A stretch of 5,377 bases of DNA from an uncultured Eubacteriales bacterium (GTDB taxonomy: Bacteria > Bacillota > Clostridia > Oscillospirales > Acutalibacteraceae), in contig CAKUAQ010000079.1 of the NCBI GenBank assembly GCA_934636435.1, positions 1 through 5,377 of the forward strand, written 5' to 3'. Positions 4,461 through 5,377 of the stretch are shown here, piece after piece. The translations under genes were made by a program, and so were the position numbers. The notes under the pieces are model-generated. The model was not told where the DNA came from. It made no database searches and saw nothing but the letters and a program-made list of their open reading frames with translations. Every line of letters begins with the position of its first letter. Position 1 is the first letter of the stretch.

Positions 4461-5377
4461 ATGAGATATAAAGCGATCGGGGCAGCCGCCTGCGCGGCGG
4501 TGCTGCTGGTGGGCCTGCTGAACTGGAATGTGGTGTTCGGGCAGACAGCGCCCGGGCGGGTGCACCAGCATCTGTCGGCACAGCCGAAGCGGACCTGCAC
4601 GCTGGCGCATGAGGAAGGGGCGCTGTGCACGCATTTGCCTCTGATCTGCATCGACACCGGCGGACAGGAGATCCCCGGTAAGGGCTTGATCGACGAAAAC
4701 GGCCGACGCATGGGATTTTCGACGACACCGGACGGGAGCGACCGTATCACCGCGTCGATGCGGGTCATAGATTCCGAAACGGACTATAACCATCCGACCG
4801 ATGCGCCGACGGTATCTTCGGAGATCGTCGTGCACGCTCGCGGTAACAGCTCCCGGTATTTCGAAAAGCTCGGATACCGCATCAAGCTGGTAGACAGCGC
4901 GGGCAACAGCGCGCCTCAGTCACTGCTCGGCATGGATGCGCACCAGGATTGGGCGCTGCACGGCCCATATTTGGATAAGACCCTGATCCGAAATTATATG
5001 ATGTACAATTTGTCCGGAGAGGTGATGAGCTACGCGCCGAATGTGCGTTTCTGCGAGGTCGTGATCGACGGCGCATACGAGGGCGTGTATGTGCTGACGG
5101 AGATAATCACTGCCGGCAAGGACGGCGCACGGCTGGATATGGCTATCAATGTAAAGTATAATACCTACACAGGCTATTTACTGCGATTGGACCGGCGAAA
5201 TGAGATCGAGACGGATCGGGTCAACAATCTGACCGCCTATACCCTGAGAGCCGATGCGGATCTGAAGCTGGAGGTGGAATACCCCGGCCCGAAGAAACTG
5301 ACGGAATCGCTGAAGCGCTCGATCGAAGCGGATTTTTCGGGCTTTGAAAAGGCGCTGTATTCCTATGATTTCAATAA
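4461..5377 (+). CDS. CotH-family protein (spore-coat-type kinase fold), exported, 3' end beyond window
   Basis: The first 305 codons are present with no stop; the gene runs off the window. The N-terminus MRYKAIG is followed by a hydrophobic segment (about 5-21), a signal peptide or signal anchor, placing the rest outside the membrane. CotH features: LPLICIDTGG (59-68), the start of the typical beta-rich N-lobe; HARGNSSRYFEKLGYRIKL (125-143), matching the family RGNSS...K pattern that binds nucleotide; GMDAHQDWALHGPYLDKTL (157-175) and RNYMMYNL, the family's D-W-x-L...D-x-x-x-x-R-N helix; then FCEVVIDGAYEGVYVLTE (197-214) and GYLLRLDR (238-245). In Bacillus, CotH phosphorylates spore coat proteins. 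The catalytic aspartates of the C-lobe probably lie beyond the window, so activity cannot be judged. The ribosome site GGAGGAGG (4448-4455) is very strong, 5 nt before ATG, and the gene is 14 nt after the DUF4956 gene. No lipobox is evident; three cysteines (46, 56, 63) lie just outside the membrane segment. Confidence 0.9.
   Translation, partial: MRYKAIGAAACAAVLLVGLLNWNVVFGQTAPGRVHQHLSAQPKRTCTLAHEEGALCTHLPLICIDTGGQEIPGKGLIDENGRRMGFSTTPDGSDRITASMRVIDSETDYNHPTDAPTVSSEIVVHARGNSSRYFEKLGYRIKLVDSAGNSAPQSLLGMDAHQDWALHGPYLDKTLIRNYMMYNLSGEVMSYAPNVRFCEVVIDGAYEGVYVLTEIITAGKDGARLDMAINVKYNTYTGYLLRLDRRNEIETDRVNNLTAYTLRADADLKLEVEYPGPKKLTESLKRSIEADFSGFEKALYSYDFN

Noticed and set aside
4461..4494. Lipoprotein signal at Cys11 of the CotH protein
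   Set aside because: The preceding residues are Ala-Ala-Ala without Leu at -3, and only ten residues precede the Cys, too short for a standard lipoprotein signal.
3574..4728. 384-codon minus-strand open frame
   Set aside because: It lies antisense across the VTC, DUF4956 and CotH genes, is rich in His/Arg/Pro/Gln as expected for a shadow frame, and shows no domain.

Overview
The window reads as a chromosomal segment from an anaerobic Firmicute, most likely a member of the Clostridia. Four things suggest this: purine-rich Shine-Dalgarno sequences, consensus sigma-70/sigma-A type promoters with extended -10 elements, a GEMM-I (c-di-GMP-I) riboswitch, and a VTC / DUF4956 / CotH gene trio of the kind found in clostridial genomes. 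The species cannot be named from the sequence alone.

Layout. Positions 1-148 hold the 3' part of tRNA-Arg(TCT) and a complete tRNA-His(GTG), closed by a strong, nearly symmetrical hairpin terminator (148-187). Positions 188-684 contain no convincing gene: there are hairpins, an AT-rich stretch with a small palindrome, a very good promoter (545-573) and a leader of about 105 nt. Two membrane-bound GGDEF proteins follow in tandem on the + strand (685-1773 and 1807-2916). Both have intact GG(D/E)EF motifs, and neither has an RxxD inhibitory site. A consensus promoter lies across the stop codon of the second cyclase gene (2889-2917). It drives a c-di-GMP-I riboswitch (about 2930-3018) whose 3' end overlaps the 5' arm of an intrinsic terminator (3011-3046). 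Behind it are three closely spaced + strand genes: a VTC-type polyphosphate polymerase domain protein (3061-3756, TTG start), a DUF4956 membrane protein (3769-4446) and an exported CotH-family protein-kinase-like protein (4461 to beyond the window end).

How the parts may work together. The two cyclases should make c-di-GMP at the membrane. The riboswitch next door should read c-di-GMP and, from the overlap of aptamer and terminator, should permit transcription when ligand is bound. The output would be an envelope phosphate-chemistry module: VTC domain inside the cell, DUF4956 in the membrane, CotH domain outside. Synthesis, sensing and output of one second messenger thus sit side by side in about 5 kb. 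The family assignments and the riboswitch call are well supported by visible motifs. The ON-switch logic, the self-contained circuit and any joint biochemical role of the three output proteins are inference.
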